From assembly GCA_963663375.1 (NCBI GenBank), contig OY760195.1, positions 3,100,001 through 3,164,000 of the forward strand: 64,000 nucleotides of DNA, written 5' to 3'. Made by a program: the position numbers and the translations under genes. The number at the start of each line of letters is the position of its first letter. Position 1 is the stretch's first letter. Shown here piece by piece: positions 35,201 to 43,440 of the stretch. The notes under the pieces are model-generated. The model worked only from the letters and a program-made list of their open reading frames with translations, ran no database searches and was not told the DNA's origin. Origin of the DNA: JAYREN01 sp963663375. Lineage in GTDB: Bacteria > Acidobacteriota > Holophagae > Holophagales > Holophagaceae.

Positions 35201-35239
35201 GGCCCAGAGGCAATGGGTTCGCCGCTGGGCCAGGTTTAT
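35201..35239 (+). terminator. Hairpin after the M29-like gene
   Basis: Arms GGCCCAG (35201-35207) and CTGGGCC (35225-35231) with a partly paired interior, followed by AGGTTTATGTTTT. Reasonable but not strong terminator. Confidence 0.45.
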
Positions 35240-35261
35240 GTTTTATCGCAATCGTGGGCGC

Positions 35262-35855
35262 CTAACTGGGGTTCGCAGGTGTTTGCTGGCCTTTGGCTAT
35301 GCGAGCATCCAAATCGGCTCGTATCTTATCGACACAGCGATTGAGGGCCTGGCGGATCGCATTGGTTGCCTCATCCTCGTTTGAATTCCAGTTGAGGCTT
35401 TGATACTGCCCCCGGTAGATCCTGGTGTCGCCGCTCCCAGTCGGAGTAATGAATTCACACTCAATTACGACAGCCGCTGTTTTAGATGTCGAAAGCCCCG
35501 AAAGGTAGGCTTTCAAGATGCGCGCTTTTAGGTGGAGCGATGCCGGCGAATTGGGAAGGGGCTTGGTGACCGCTACGAATAGTCCCGTGCCCATACCCAG
35601 AAGCTCCTGCTCAACCCAGGGTTCCAGAGGTGTATTGCCAAAGGTCCGTCCTGCAACGGAACCCAGGGACTCCTTGTCCTGGCGAGCATCCTCTACCCGT
35701 GTGATCAATACAACAGCGCGGGAGCCGATGCTCGATTCAGAGACTTGAATTTTCGCGGGAGTCGAGGACTTCAAGTCAAGCTTGGCAGGGGGGCCGATGC
35801 ATCCCACAGTCGCCAGGGTTGTTCCCGCGAGGATTGCAGTCTTCATTCGGACCAT
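35262..35855 (-). CDS. Lipoprotein of unknown function, second of a pair
   Basis: A 197-residue protein with a signal peptide and lipobox (LATVGC). The mature part has VVLITRVEDARQDKESLG and a C-terminal amphipathic helix (NAIRQALNRCVDKIRADLDARI), a layout reminiscent of YajG-like lipoproteins, though similarity is too loose to name it. It follows the next lipoprotein gene by ten bases and is probably cotranscribed with it. Apparently lower G+C than neighbouring genes. An alternative start is Met4. Confidence 0.75.
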   Translation of the reverse strand: MVRMKTAILAGTTLATVGCIGPPAKLDLKSSTPAKIQVSESSIGSRAVVLITRVEDARQDKESLGSVAGRTFGNTPLEPWVEQELLGMGTGLFVAVTKPLPNSPASLHLKARILKAYLSGLSTSKTAAVVIECEFITPTGSGDTRIYRGQYQSLNWNSNEDEATNAIRQALNRCVDKIRADLDARIAKGQQTPANPS

Positions 35856-35865
35856 TCGTCCCGAC

Positions 35866-36780
35866 TCACTGTTTCACTGAGATTAAACGTCCGTCAGGAC
35901 AGCGGACCCACTGACGTCCATTGGACTCCCGCACAACATGGCCCGCTAACATTAGTGGGCCAACCTGCTTGGTGACCTGCTTGGCATCCGCTGGGGCCTT
36001 GTATAGTTCCTCGCCGACGGTGCCGGGCTGTTGAAGATCGAAGGCGACCATCTGCGCGAGTTCCGCAACGCAGAGATCGATCAATTCCTTTGTTTTCTGG
36101 CCCTTTGCTTCGCCCAGAATTTTTGCCGCTTCACCTAGAGTCGGGTTTGGGGAAGGGAAATTGGGCAGGGTGTGCGTCACAGAAAAGAGGTTTGCATAAA
36201 GGACGCCCGGCATTTTGAAGAAGGGCTTCTGATGGGTGGCAAGAGGGGCCGTGCGGGGATGAACCGTTGCCCAGGCCGTTACCGTGACCCCATCGAACTT
36301 GGGCGTGAGTCGGTAGTCGGTTCGCACCAGCACGAGGACATCGGATTCGCTCTTCTCGATCCAGGAGGGAAGGCCTGTGATGTCGCTCATCGGCTTTACT
36401 TCCACGGTGTTGTTCTTCAGCCAGAGGACCTGGCCGAGTTCCTTCGTCAGTGAGGAGGCCAATGGGCCGCTCGGATCGTATCCAAGCAAAGCATCACGAA
36501 CAGGAACAACTTCACTTTCTGCAGACTTGGTCCTTGAATTGTTGACACCGGCATCAACCAACGCGCCGATAAGGCCGAAGGCCTGACCTCCAGTGGACAC
36601 GTCGATGGAAACCTGCAACTCCTGAGTCTCCATGCCGCTCAAGGTCTTGGTTGAGTTGATTTGCGGCTTGAGGTCTTCCCGCATCGGCACCCGGATCGGT
36701 TTGGCACATCCGACAGCAAGAAGAACCGCGACCGATGCGGTCCAGATATAGACGCTCGACTTTTGAACAGAGAATGTCAT
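35866..36780 (-). CDS. Lipoprotein of unknown function, first of a pair
   Basis: A 304-residue protein with signal peptide and lipobox (LLAVGC). Contains TQELQVSIDVSTGG and FGLIGALVDAGVNNSRTKSAE followed by an alpha/beta region with DVLVLVRTDYRLTP and a C-terminal QWVRCPDGRLISVKQ. I do not recognise the family. Together with the downstream lipoprotein it forms a two-gene unit of exported proteins whose base composition looks more AT-rich than the flanks; both may sit at the outer membrane. Confidence 0.75.
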   Translation of the reverse strand: MTFSVQKSSVYIWTASVAVLLAVGCAKPIRVPMREDLKPQINSTKTLSGMETQELQVSIDVSTGGQAFGLIGALVDAGVNNSRTKSAESEVVPVRDALLGYDPSGPLASSLTKELGQVLWLKNNTVEVKPMSDITGLPSWIEKSESDVLVLVRTDYRLTPKFDGVTVTAWATVHPRTAPLATHQKPFFKMPGVLYANLFSVTHTLPNFPSPNPTLGEAAKILGEAKGQKTKELIDLCVAELAQMVAFDLQQPGTVGEELYKAPADAKQVTKQVGPLMLAGHVVRESNGRQWVRCPDGRLISVKQ

Positions 36781-36868
36781 TTAAAATGCTCTCCCTAAAA
36801 AGGTGGTTGGCATGAAATTACTCTTGGTTAGGTTGAATGACTTTTTTACAAAGGGACGTGCAGCTATA

Positions 36869-36899
36869 CCACCAGTGGGCAAATCAAATGCACTGGTGG
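36869..36899. repeat. Inverted repeat upstream of the lipoprotein pair
   Basis: Arms CCACCAGTG and CACTGGTGG are perfect 9-bp reverse complements around 13 bases, 89 bp upstream of the lipoprotein start. It may be an operator or a terminator of upstream transcription. The rest of the AT-rich 36781-37036 spacer shows no gene. Confidence 0.5.
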
Positions 36900-37036
36900 A
36901 AATGCACACACCCCGTGGAGATGGCTATCCCCTAGACAAGTCCAGGTAAATAGCTTCGATAGCTGAATTATAGGCTGAGTCGTGTCTGAGAGGAAGCACT
37001 CGGCCTCTTGCGGCTAGGACTGGAGCAGTTCCTGAT

Positions 37037-38389
37037 TCAGGGCAGGCTGTTCTTGTAGATCCGGCCACCCTTCATGACCACGAGCAGGTTCTTAGCCGGA
37101 TCCTCGATGAGTCGAAGATTCGCGATGGGATCGCCGTCCACCAGCAGAAGATCCGCCAAGGCGCCTTCTTGCACCACGCCCAGCTTTCCGGGATAGGGAT
37201 TTCGGGGGCCGGATAGGGTCAGCAGGTCGGCGTTGGTGGCGGTGGCCATGGTGAGTACCTCCGCTGGGGTGAACCAGCGGGTCATCTTCGCCAACTGAGC
37301 CCCCTGGCGGGCCGCCAGCTTGGCGTCGAACAGCACGTCGGTGCCCCAGGCGAGCTTGAGGTTGTATTTCTTGGCCAGGGCGTACGCCGTATCGGTGCCC
37401 TTGTTCATCTGGAGCTGCTTGGCGCGGTTATTCGAACCCTCCGGGAATGGGGCCGCATCCTGGTCATCAAGGAAGGGCTGGAGGCAGAGCCAGATCCCCT
37501 TTTCGGCGATCAGCTTGGCGGTGACCTCGTCCATCAACTGTCCGTGGTCGATGCAGCGCACACCCGCGCGGATGGCCGTCTGGATGGCCCGGGGCGTGTA
37601 GGCGTGCACAGTGACATAGGTGCCCATGTTTTCCGCAGCCTCCACGGCGGCGCGGAACTCGGCCTCCGTGTACTGACTGGCATCCAGGGGATCGTAGTTG
37701 GAGGCGACGCCGCCCCCGGCCGCCAGCTTGAGGAAGACGGCACCCTTCATCAGCTGTTCCCGGGCGCGAAGGCGAACCTCGTCCGGGGTGTCGGCGATGG
37801 CACTGCTGCCGCCCACTTCGGCGTGGCTGAGTGGTGCGCCAAGCGCCTTCGGCACCTCATAGGGCAGGCGGAAGTCCCCGTGGCCGCCGGTCTGGGAGAT
37901 CATCGCGCCGGCGGGCCAGATGCGGGGGCCTTCAATCACGCCCGTGTCGATGGCGTGCTTGAGGCCGAAGACGGGGCCGGAGAGATCCCGCACGGTGGTG
38001 AAGCCGCGCATGAGCGTGTTGCGGGCCTCCCGCCCCGCCACCAGCACCAGGTAGCCCTCGTCGGCAGTCATCATCACGCTCTCCGGCAGCACCGCCATCA
38101 TGGCGTGCCAGTGAGCATCGATGAGGCCGGGCATCAGGGTGCGCCCACCCCCTTGGATGACGCGCACGCCGCTCTTGCGGTCCACGGGGATCGCTTCGCG
38201 AGATATCCGGGTGATGAGGTTGCCTCGGACGAGGACGTTGGAGGCCGGTGAGAGCGACCTCGAGGTGCCGTCAAAAATCCGGACGTTCTCGAAGAGCACG
38301 CTGTTTGGCGTATTCTCCTGGGCCTGAACCCCGCCACAAATCGTTCCGCCAAGGAAGAATAGGACCGACAGCCACGCTCGGCATCGCAT
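37037..38389 (-). CDS. Amidohydrolase-family protein, exported (imidazolonepropionase-like)
   Basis: A 450-residue protein with signal peptide MRCRAWLSVLFFLGGTICGG. Metal-site features of the amidohydrolase superfamily: GLIDAHWHAMM (HxH), FLKLAAGGGVASNYDP with the bridging Lys, YVTVHAYTPRAI and CIDHGQLMD (two His), and LAWGTDVLFDA (Asp). The C-terminus ends in LLVVMKGGRIYKNSLP, typical of secreted Xaa-Pro/Xaa-Arg dipeptidase-like members. It probably hydrolyses a dipeptide or similar amide in the periplasm. GGAGG precedes the ATG. Confidence 0.88.
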   Translation of the reverse strand: MRCRAWLSVLFFLGGTICGGVQAQENTPNSVLFENVRIFDGTSRSLSPASNVLVRGNLITRISREAIPVDRKSGVRVIQGGGRTLMPGLIDAHWHAMMAVLPESVMMTADEGYLVLVAGREARNTLMRGFTTVRDLSGPVFGLKHAIDTGVIEGPRIWPAGAMISQTGGHGDFRLPYEVPKALGAPLSHAEVGGSSAIADTPDEVRLRAREQLMKGAVFLKLAAGGGVASNYDPLDASQYTEAEFRAAVEAAENMGTYVTVHAYTPRAIQTAIRAGVRCIDHGQLMDEVTAKLIAEKGIWLCLQPFLDDQDAAPFPEGSNNRAKQLQMNKGTDTAYALAKKYNLKLAWGTDVLFDAKLAARQGAQLAKMTRWFTPAEVLTMATATNADLLTLSGPRNPYPGKLGVVQEGALADLLLVDGDPIANLRLIEDPAKNLLVVMKGGRIYKNSLP

Positions 38390-39092
38390 GAGACCTCCGG
38401 TTGGAATGGGTGAGGCCATTGTAATCCTCGGTGTCTGCCCGTTCTGATCTGATTGTGGAGTGTTGACGTTCACAAAAAAGCGGGTCATCGCGGAATTCCG
38501 GGGGAGCCCGCTGATGTGCATCGGTTTGAGAGTGGTTGGGAGCGACAGGTACCCCTGGCTTGGAATTTGAGGCAAAAGGCTCCACGCGGAGATTGCGGAG
38601 AAAGGCCGAGGGCCGCGGAAAAGATCGAAAACCGACAGAGTATGCCAAACCCTCTGGCCCATTCCAGCTTCCTGATCAGCACCAAAACTCAGATGGAATC
38701 CTGGTTCGGGATTTCCAAGGAAAGCTCAGGCCACGAAGTCACACGAAGGCACACGAAGAAATATGGGGGTGCCCGGTTCCAGGTCATCCAGGGCTTCGCC
38801 CTCCATCCGCGTTTGCGCGAATGGCTTCGCGGGCGGTGGCCCAGTCGGCTTCCAGGGGCCGAATGCGCCACCGCTCGCGAAGGGATGACCGCCGTTGCGC
38901 CGGGGCCCCTTCGCGTGTCTTCGGGCCCGCCCGCAGGGCGGCTTCGCGTGCCTTCATGGCGATCTTTGATCCTTTCAAACGATGTGCCCAGCCGCCAATC
39001 CCAGGGCGCATCGCCGATTGCTTCCCATTCGCGGTTGACGTTGTCTGAAGTCCTCATTCCGACACGGGGTTTCCTGCAGATCCGTAAAGAAC
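38390..39092. repeat. Gene-poor spacer with degenerate short-period repeats
   Basis: About 700 bp without a supportable gene. It has a ten-base-period run near 38717-38752 (CACGAAGT, CACACGAAGG, CACACGAAGA) and, near 38570-38620, a run of GCGGAG/CCGAGGG units, similar in style to the repeats at 25505-25783. Between 38800 and 38960 lies very GC-rich palindromic DNA. A minus-strand frame across 38784-39011 shows repeated charged codons but no family resemblance or start signal. Confidence 0.55.
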
Positions 39093-39125
39093 CAGAAAAC
39101 AGCCCCCCGACGGATCGGGGGGCTG
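39093..39125 (-). terminator. Intrinsic terminator of the second Tricorn-like gene
   Basis: Perfect 11-bp stem CAGCCCCCCGA/TCGGGGGGCTG (39100-39125) with four-base loop; on the minus strand it is followed by TTTTCTGG. It starts 20 bp after the stop codon. Confidence 0.82.
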
Positions 39126-39144
39126 CGCAGAATTGCATTGAAGC

Positions 39145-42100
39145 CTATTTCTTGGGATAGGCCGGAATGGCTGGGAAGGCTTGGGTGGGTCGTTCCTTGA
39201 GCTGCTTCAGCAGGACATCGATGGCGGTGTCGAGCTGCTTGTCCTGGCCCTGGAGGGCGCTCTCGGGATCGTTATCTACGACGAGATCGGGATCCACGCC
39301 GTGGTTCTCCACCCACCACTTGCCCTCGCGGCCGTAGAAGGCGTTGTTGCTCTGTTCGACGCGGCCACCATCCACCGTGAGCTGGGTGTTGATGATGCCC
39401 ACCAGGCCGCCCCAGGTGGGTACACCCACGATGGTGCCGAGCTTGCGGGCCTTGACGTGCTCCAGGAAGGCCTCGCCATCGCTGCCGTCCAGCTCATTGC
39501 AGATGAAGGTGTAGCGGCCATCGGCGGCGGTGCCGGGGTAGCGGAAGGGCGTCATGCCGCGCAGCACGTTGAAGCCCACCTGCTGCCGCTCCAGCTTGTC
39601 GATCATGAAGTACTCGGTCCAGCCGCCGCCATTGCCGCGCACATCGATGACCAGCCCTTCCCGGTAGCGGAAGGCGCGCCAGTACTTGTCGAACTCGCCG
39701 AGGTTGCGGTCGCTCATGGCGGTAATGTGCATGTACCCCAGGCGACCGTTGGAACGTTCCTCCACCCGCTTGATGCGATCCGCCACCCAGGCCTCGTAGC
39801 GCAGGGTCCAGTCGTTGCCAGCGGGTTCCACTTCCACGGTGCGGGCACCTTCCAGGGTGGGCTTGGTGTTCACCGTGAGCTGCACCTTTTGGCCCCGGGT
39901 GATCTGGAGCAGGCGGTAGGGGCTTTCCGGGGCCTTCAGGGCCACGCCATCGATGGCCAGGAGGTACTCGCCTGCCTTGACCTTGGGGGTGGGATCCGCC
40001 AGGGGCGCCTTGAGGCCCGGCTGGTAGGGGGTGGGGCCGTAGACCCGGGTGAAGGTGTAGTGGCCGTTCACCACGGCGAGATCGGCGCCCAGTTGGCCGG
40101 TGAAGGTGGCCACCGTCGGCAGGGGATTTGGGCCGTTGTCGCCGCCGCCCACATAGGTGTGGCTGGCGCAGAGCTCGCCCACCATCTGGCTCAGCAGCCA
40201 GTTCAGTTCCTGGCGGCTGTTCAGGGAGGGCAGCCAGGCGCAGAACTTGTCGCCGATGGCCTTCCAGTCCTGGCCGTGCATGTTGGCGTCGTAGAAGAAA
40301 TCCCGGTACCAGCGCCAGGTGTCCTCGAAGATCTGCTTCCATTCGGCTCTCGGATCCACGGTCATGGCGAGGCGATCGAGGTTCAGCCGCTCGGGCAGCG
40401 CCTTGGTGGAAGCCACCGGTTGCGCGGGCCCCGCGAAATAGTCGGCGCCCCTCTTGATCAGGATGTGGGTGCCGCCGGGATCGAAGCTCCACTCGCTGAT
40501 GGGCTCCGGGATTACGGTCTCCTTCTTGGTGTTCGGGTCGTAGAGATGCAGGGTCCACTTGGCCTGGCCTCGGGCCCGGTAGACCTCCTCGTTCACGCTG
40601 TCATCCCAGCCTTCCACCGTGGACCAGCCCACCAGCCCCTTGCCTGCCTTCAAGTGGAAGGCGTTGGCGCCCTTCACCGGCAGCTGGGCGATGCGCTGCT
40701 GAATACCTTCCACGTCGATCTGGAAGGCATCGGATTTGGACAGAGAAGACGATGTTTTTGCCTCGCCGCTGCGCAGCTTGACGGCCATCACCTGTGCCGG
40801 GTTGGGCAGGATGTGGTTGTCCTGGGTGGCATCCAGGCGCACGTCGTAGTTGGAGTAGCTGAGGAAATAGAGGGTGCCGCCATCCGCATCGAAGCTGGGA
40901 TTCAGGCAGTCGAAGAAGCCATCGGTGAGGGCCACCTTCTGTCTTGTGGCGAGGTTGTACAGGTAGATGCGGCTGTTGCGGTTGTCGCCCACGAAGGAAT
41001 AGGCCACCCAGGTGGAATCCGGCGCCCAGGTGTAGTCAGAGACCTCCCAGGTGAACTGGTCGTTCTTGAGGACATTGGAGTGGTCGATCTTCTCGAGCTT
41101 CTTCGTATCCACGTCCATCACATAGAGGGCGAAGCTCTTGTCGCTGAAGAGCACCTTCTTGGAATCCGGGCTCCATTCCAGGCGGTAGAGGGCGGTCTTG
41201 AGGCCCGTGGGGATGTGTACCGCAGCGCCGCCCTGCGCCGGTCGCACATGCAGGTCGTACTCGCCGGACTCATCGCTGAAATAGGCCACGCGCCTGCCGT
41301 CGGGCGATAGCTGCGGGAAGCGCTCCCGGGCGGTGGGAGTCTTGGTGAGATTGAGTGCGGGCTGGGTGCTGTCCATGGGTAGCAGGAAGACTTCGCCCCG
41401 GGCTTCCAGGGCCACGGCTTTCCCGCCAGTGGCGAGGGCGGCGGTCTGGATCCACTCCTTGGGGTTCACCGTGCGAGGAGCGATCTTCCAGCCATCGCTG
41501 GCCACCTTCAAATCCAGGCGCCGAGTCTGGCCGGTGGCCACGTCCAGGGCCGTCAGGAAGCCGCCCTGGGCGAACACCACGGTCTTGCCGTCGGTGGCGG
41601 GCCACTGCACATCGAAGTCGGTGAACCTCGTGAGCGCCTGGGTGGCCTTGGTGGCGGTATCCAGGGTGTAGAGATTGGAAATGCCGTTATCCCGATCCGA
41701 GATGAAGAGCGCCTGACCCGTGGCGGTCCACATGGGATAGGCGTTCTTGCCCACGTAGTCGGTGAGCTTCGTGTGGCTCTTGGCCTTCAGATCCGCCAGC
41801 CAGATCTCCGGGTATTGGCCGCCCTTGTAGCGCTTCCAGTAGTAGTCTTCGTTGCCCTTGGGGTTGTAGAGCAGCTGGGTGCCATCGGCGCTGAAGGCCC
41901 CCTGGGTGCCCTTTGGAATGGGCAGGGCGGCGGGCTCGTGGCCCTGGAGATCCACGGTGTAGAGACGGGTAATGGGGCGGTGATCGAAGTCCAGGGCCGC
42001 GCGAAAGAGCACCCGCTGGGAATCCGGCGTCCAGCCCACCACCTGGGTGAAGCCCCGCCAGGTGAGGCGCTTGGGTGTGCCACCTTCGGCGGGCATCAGG

Positions 42101-42381
42101 TACACGTTCTGGCCGCCATCGTACTGGGCGCTGAAGGCGATCCACTTGCCATCCGGGCTGAAGCGGGCCGTCTGTTCCAGCCCGGGATGGGTGGTGAGCC
42201 GCCGGGCCGAACCCCCGGCCAGGGAACCCAGCCAGAGATCGTTATCCCAGGTGAAGACCACCTTGTCGCCGCGCACATCCGGATACTGGACGAAGCGAGG
42301 CAGGGTTTCCTGGGCGGCGGCAGGCAGGCCCAGGACCAGAGCCAGGGTCAGGAAGGGCAGAGCACAGCGGGATGCAGGCAT
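39145..42381 (-). CDS. Tricorn-like S41 peptidase, exported (second of two)
   Basis: A 1078-residue protein with a signal peptide (MPASRCALPFLTLALVLGLP). Propeller repeats with FSPDGKWIAFSAQYDG and similar WD40-like units (about 30-600) are followed by PDZ and S41 core. H741 in CASHTYVGGGD and S967 in NELDGSDGEAF match the Tricorn His and Ser; here the Ser-Asp pair of archaeal Tricorn is kept. DVRGNGGGWTEYF and VPTWGGLVGI are S41 signatures. It shares architecture with the product at 10067-13333 but is clearly divergent. Periplasmic degradation of oligopeptides is the likely role. Confidence 0.93.
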   Translation of the reverse strand: MPASRCALPFLTLALVLGLPAAAQETLPRFVQYPDVRGDKVVFTWDNDLWLGSLAGGSARRLTTHPGLEQTARFSPDGKWIAFSAQYDGGQNVYLMPAEGGTPKRLTWRGFTQVVGWTPDSQRVLFRAALDFDHRPITRLYTVDLQGHEPAALPIPKGTQGAFSADGTQLLYNPKGNEDYYWKRYKGGQYPEIWLADLKAKSHTKLTDYVGKNAYPMWTATGQALFISDRDNGISNLYTLDTATKATQALTRFTDFDVQWPATDGKTVVFAQGGFLTALDVATGQTRRLDLKVASDGWKIAPRTVNPKEWIQTAALATGGKAVALEARGEVFLLPMDSTQPALNLTKTPTARERFPQLSPDGRRVAYFSDESGEYDLHVRPAQGGAAVHIPTGLKTALYRLEWSPDSKKVLFSDKSFALYVMDVDTKKLEKIDHSNVLKNDQFTWEVSDYTWAPDSTWVAYSFVGDNRNSRIYLYNLATRQKVALTDGFFDCLNPSFDADGGTLYFLSYSNYDVRLDATQDNHILPNPAQVMAVKLRSGEAKTSSSLSKSDAFQIDVEGIQQRIAQLPVKGANAFHLKAGKGLVGWSTVEGWDDSVNEEVYRARGQAKWTLHLYDPNTKKETVIPEPISEWSFDPGGTHILIKRGADYFAGPAQPVASTKALPERLNLDRLAMTVDPRAEWKQIFEDTWRWYRDFFYDANMHGQDWKAIGDKFCAWLPSLNSRQELNWLLSQMVGELCASHTYVGGGDNGPNPLPTVATFTGQLGADLAVVNGHYTFTRVYGPTPYQPGLKAPLADPTPKVKAGEYLLAIDGVALKAPESPYRLLQITRGQKVQLTVNTKPTLEGARTVEVEPAGNDWTLRYEAWVADRIKRVEERSNGRLGYMHITAMSDRNLGEFDKYWRAFRYREGLVIDVRGNGGGWTEYFMIDKLERQQVGFNVLRGMTPFRYPGTAADGRYTFICNELDGSDGEAFLEHVKARKLGTIVGVPTWGGLVGIINTQLTVDGGRVEQSNNAFYGREGKWWVENHGVDPDLVVDNDPESALQGQDKQLDTAIDVLLKQLKERPTQAFPAIPAYPKK

Positions 42382-42680
42382 GGGGCCTCCGGGAACGGGA
42401 ATGACCTCAAGTATGCCTTGCCTTACGATGCTAGAGGTCGAAAAACGCAGTGCCCGACGCCATCAAACCCTTGAACCGCGCCTTCCCGAATTCATCCAGT
42501 TCCAGGCCAGGTTCACTTGACTCTTCATCACCGCTCATCACTGTTAAACGGCGATAAGAGCGAACAATGTGAACCGACTGGCGCAGCATCGCGGGAGAGC
42601 CGAGAAATCCGAATGACGGTTGAGGACGGTGCCTCGCCCAGGCAGCATCAGCGTTGAGCGGGAGGTCAGGGCTGGGCCGG
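42382..42680. other. Intergenic spacer, no gene seen
   Basis: This 299-bp spacer probably holds the promoter of the second Tricorn-like gene near its left end. A short direct repeat TCATCAC occurs twice near 42524-42541. No RNA gene or ORF with a credible start was recognised. Confidence 0.4.
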
Positions 42681-43346
42681 TCATTGGCCCTCTGTGCGAA
42701 AACCAGAGACGAACAGGTCGATATTCTGTTTCGTGGTGAAGGACCGAATGCGATCGACGAGGTTGACTAGGCGGGCTTCGGGCTCTCCGGCCATGACTGG
42801 AGGGGTATCGATATAAACGGAGAGCTCGCCAGCGTCATTCCTTGGGTGGGTGGGCGGAGGGACTCTTTTCCACTTGAGTAGGGTTTTCTGAAGGCCTTCT
42901 TCGGAGACCATTTGTCCTTTGACCCAAATGCGTAGCTGCTCATCAATCAGAATTTTGGGTGGAGTAGGATCAGCTATCCCAAAATCTGCCATTTCTTCTT
43001 TGGAAATTGGCTTCGTGGGTAGAAATTTAACTGGAATTTCGACTTCACCAGGCCTGAACCAGACTGCAATCGAACTCATGCCACAGGAACAATCGTCATA
43101 GCGGTTGGTCAACACTTGAAGAGAGGCTGGACACTTCTTTGCCAGCTTTTGAAGTCGAGCCCTTTGTGGCTTGGTCAATGTGAGAACTCTTGTCCTAGAG
43201 ACCTCGACTTGTTGTGTTGGCGTTAATCTCAGGATTTCAACCTCGCCGAGAATATGTGTCCTTTCCTGGTTGAATGGCAAACCATCGGCGAAGGAAGAGA
43301 TTGATGTTGTCATCAAGGCCAATCTCACGATGAGACGAAGGAACAT
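42681..43346 (-). CDS. Exported protein of unknown function
   Basis: A 221-residue protein with a short hydrophobic leader (LIVRLALMTTSISSFADG). It contains a cysteine cluster (CPASLQVLTNRYDDCSCGMS) and a segment ILIDEQLRIWVKGQMVSEEG that loosely resembles periplasmic parts of ExbD-type proteins, which is not enough to assign a family. The codons appear more AT-rich than in the neighbours. No operon partner is apparent; the downstream gene on the same strand is the Tricorn-like peptidase 300 bp away. Confidence 0.65.
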   Translation of the reverse strand: MFLRLIVRLALMTTSISSFADGLPFNQERTHILGEVEILRLTPTQQVEVSRTRVLTLTKPQRARLQKLAKKCPASLQVLTNRYDDCSCGMSSIAVWFRPGEVEIPVKFLPTKPISKEEMADFGIADPTPPKILIDEQLRIWVKGQMVSEEGLQKTLLKWKRVPPPTHPRNDAGELSVYIDTPPVMAGEPEARLVNLVDRIRSFTTKQNIDLFVSGFRTEGQ

Positions 43347-43368
43347 GGGGCACCTTCACGAAAGGCCC

Positions 43369-43392
43369 AATTGGAATTGGAATTGGAATTGG
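43369..43392. repeat. AATTGG hexanucleotide repeat, four copies
   Basis: Four exact tandem copies of AATTGG, followed by a degenerate GATTG, between glgC and the exported protein gene. Such short tandem arrays can vary in copy number by slippage. Confidence 0.85.
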
Positions 43393-43440
43393 GATTGAAG
43401 CCTGATGGGTGCGGCTCGGTTGCCCTTGCCAGGTTCGTTT

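Noticed and set aside
38784..39011. Minus-strand 75-codon frame in the repeat spacer
   Set aside because: It has no ribosome-binding site and lies in palindromic GC-rich DNA; its charged repeats look like a by-product of base composition.
39181..41310. Long plus-strand frame opposite the second Tricorn-like gene
   Set aside because: Same antisense effect; composition is repetitive and no family resemblance is seen.
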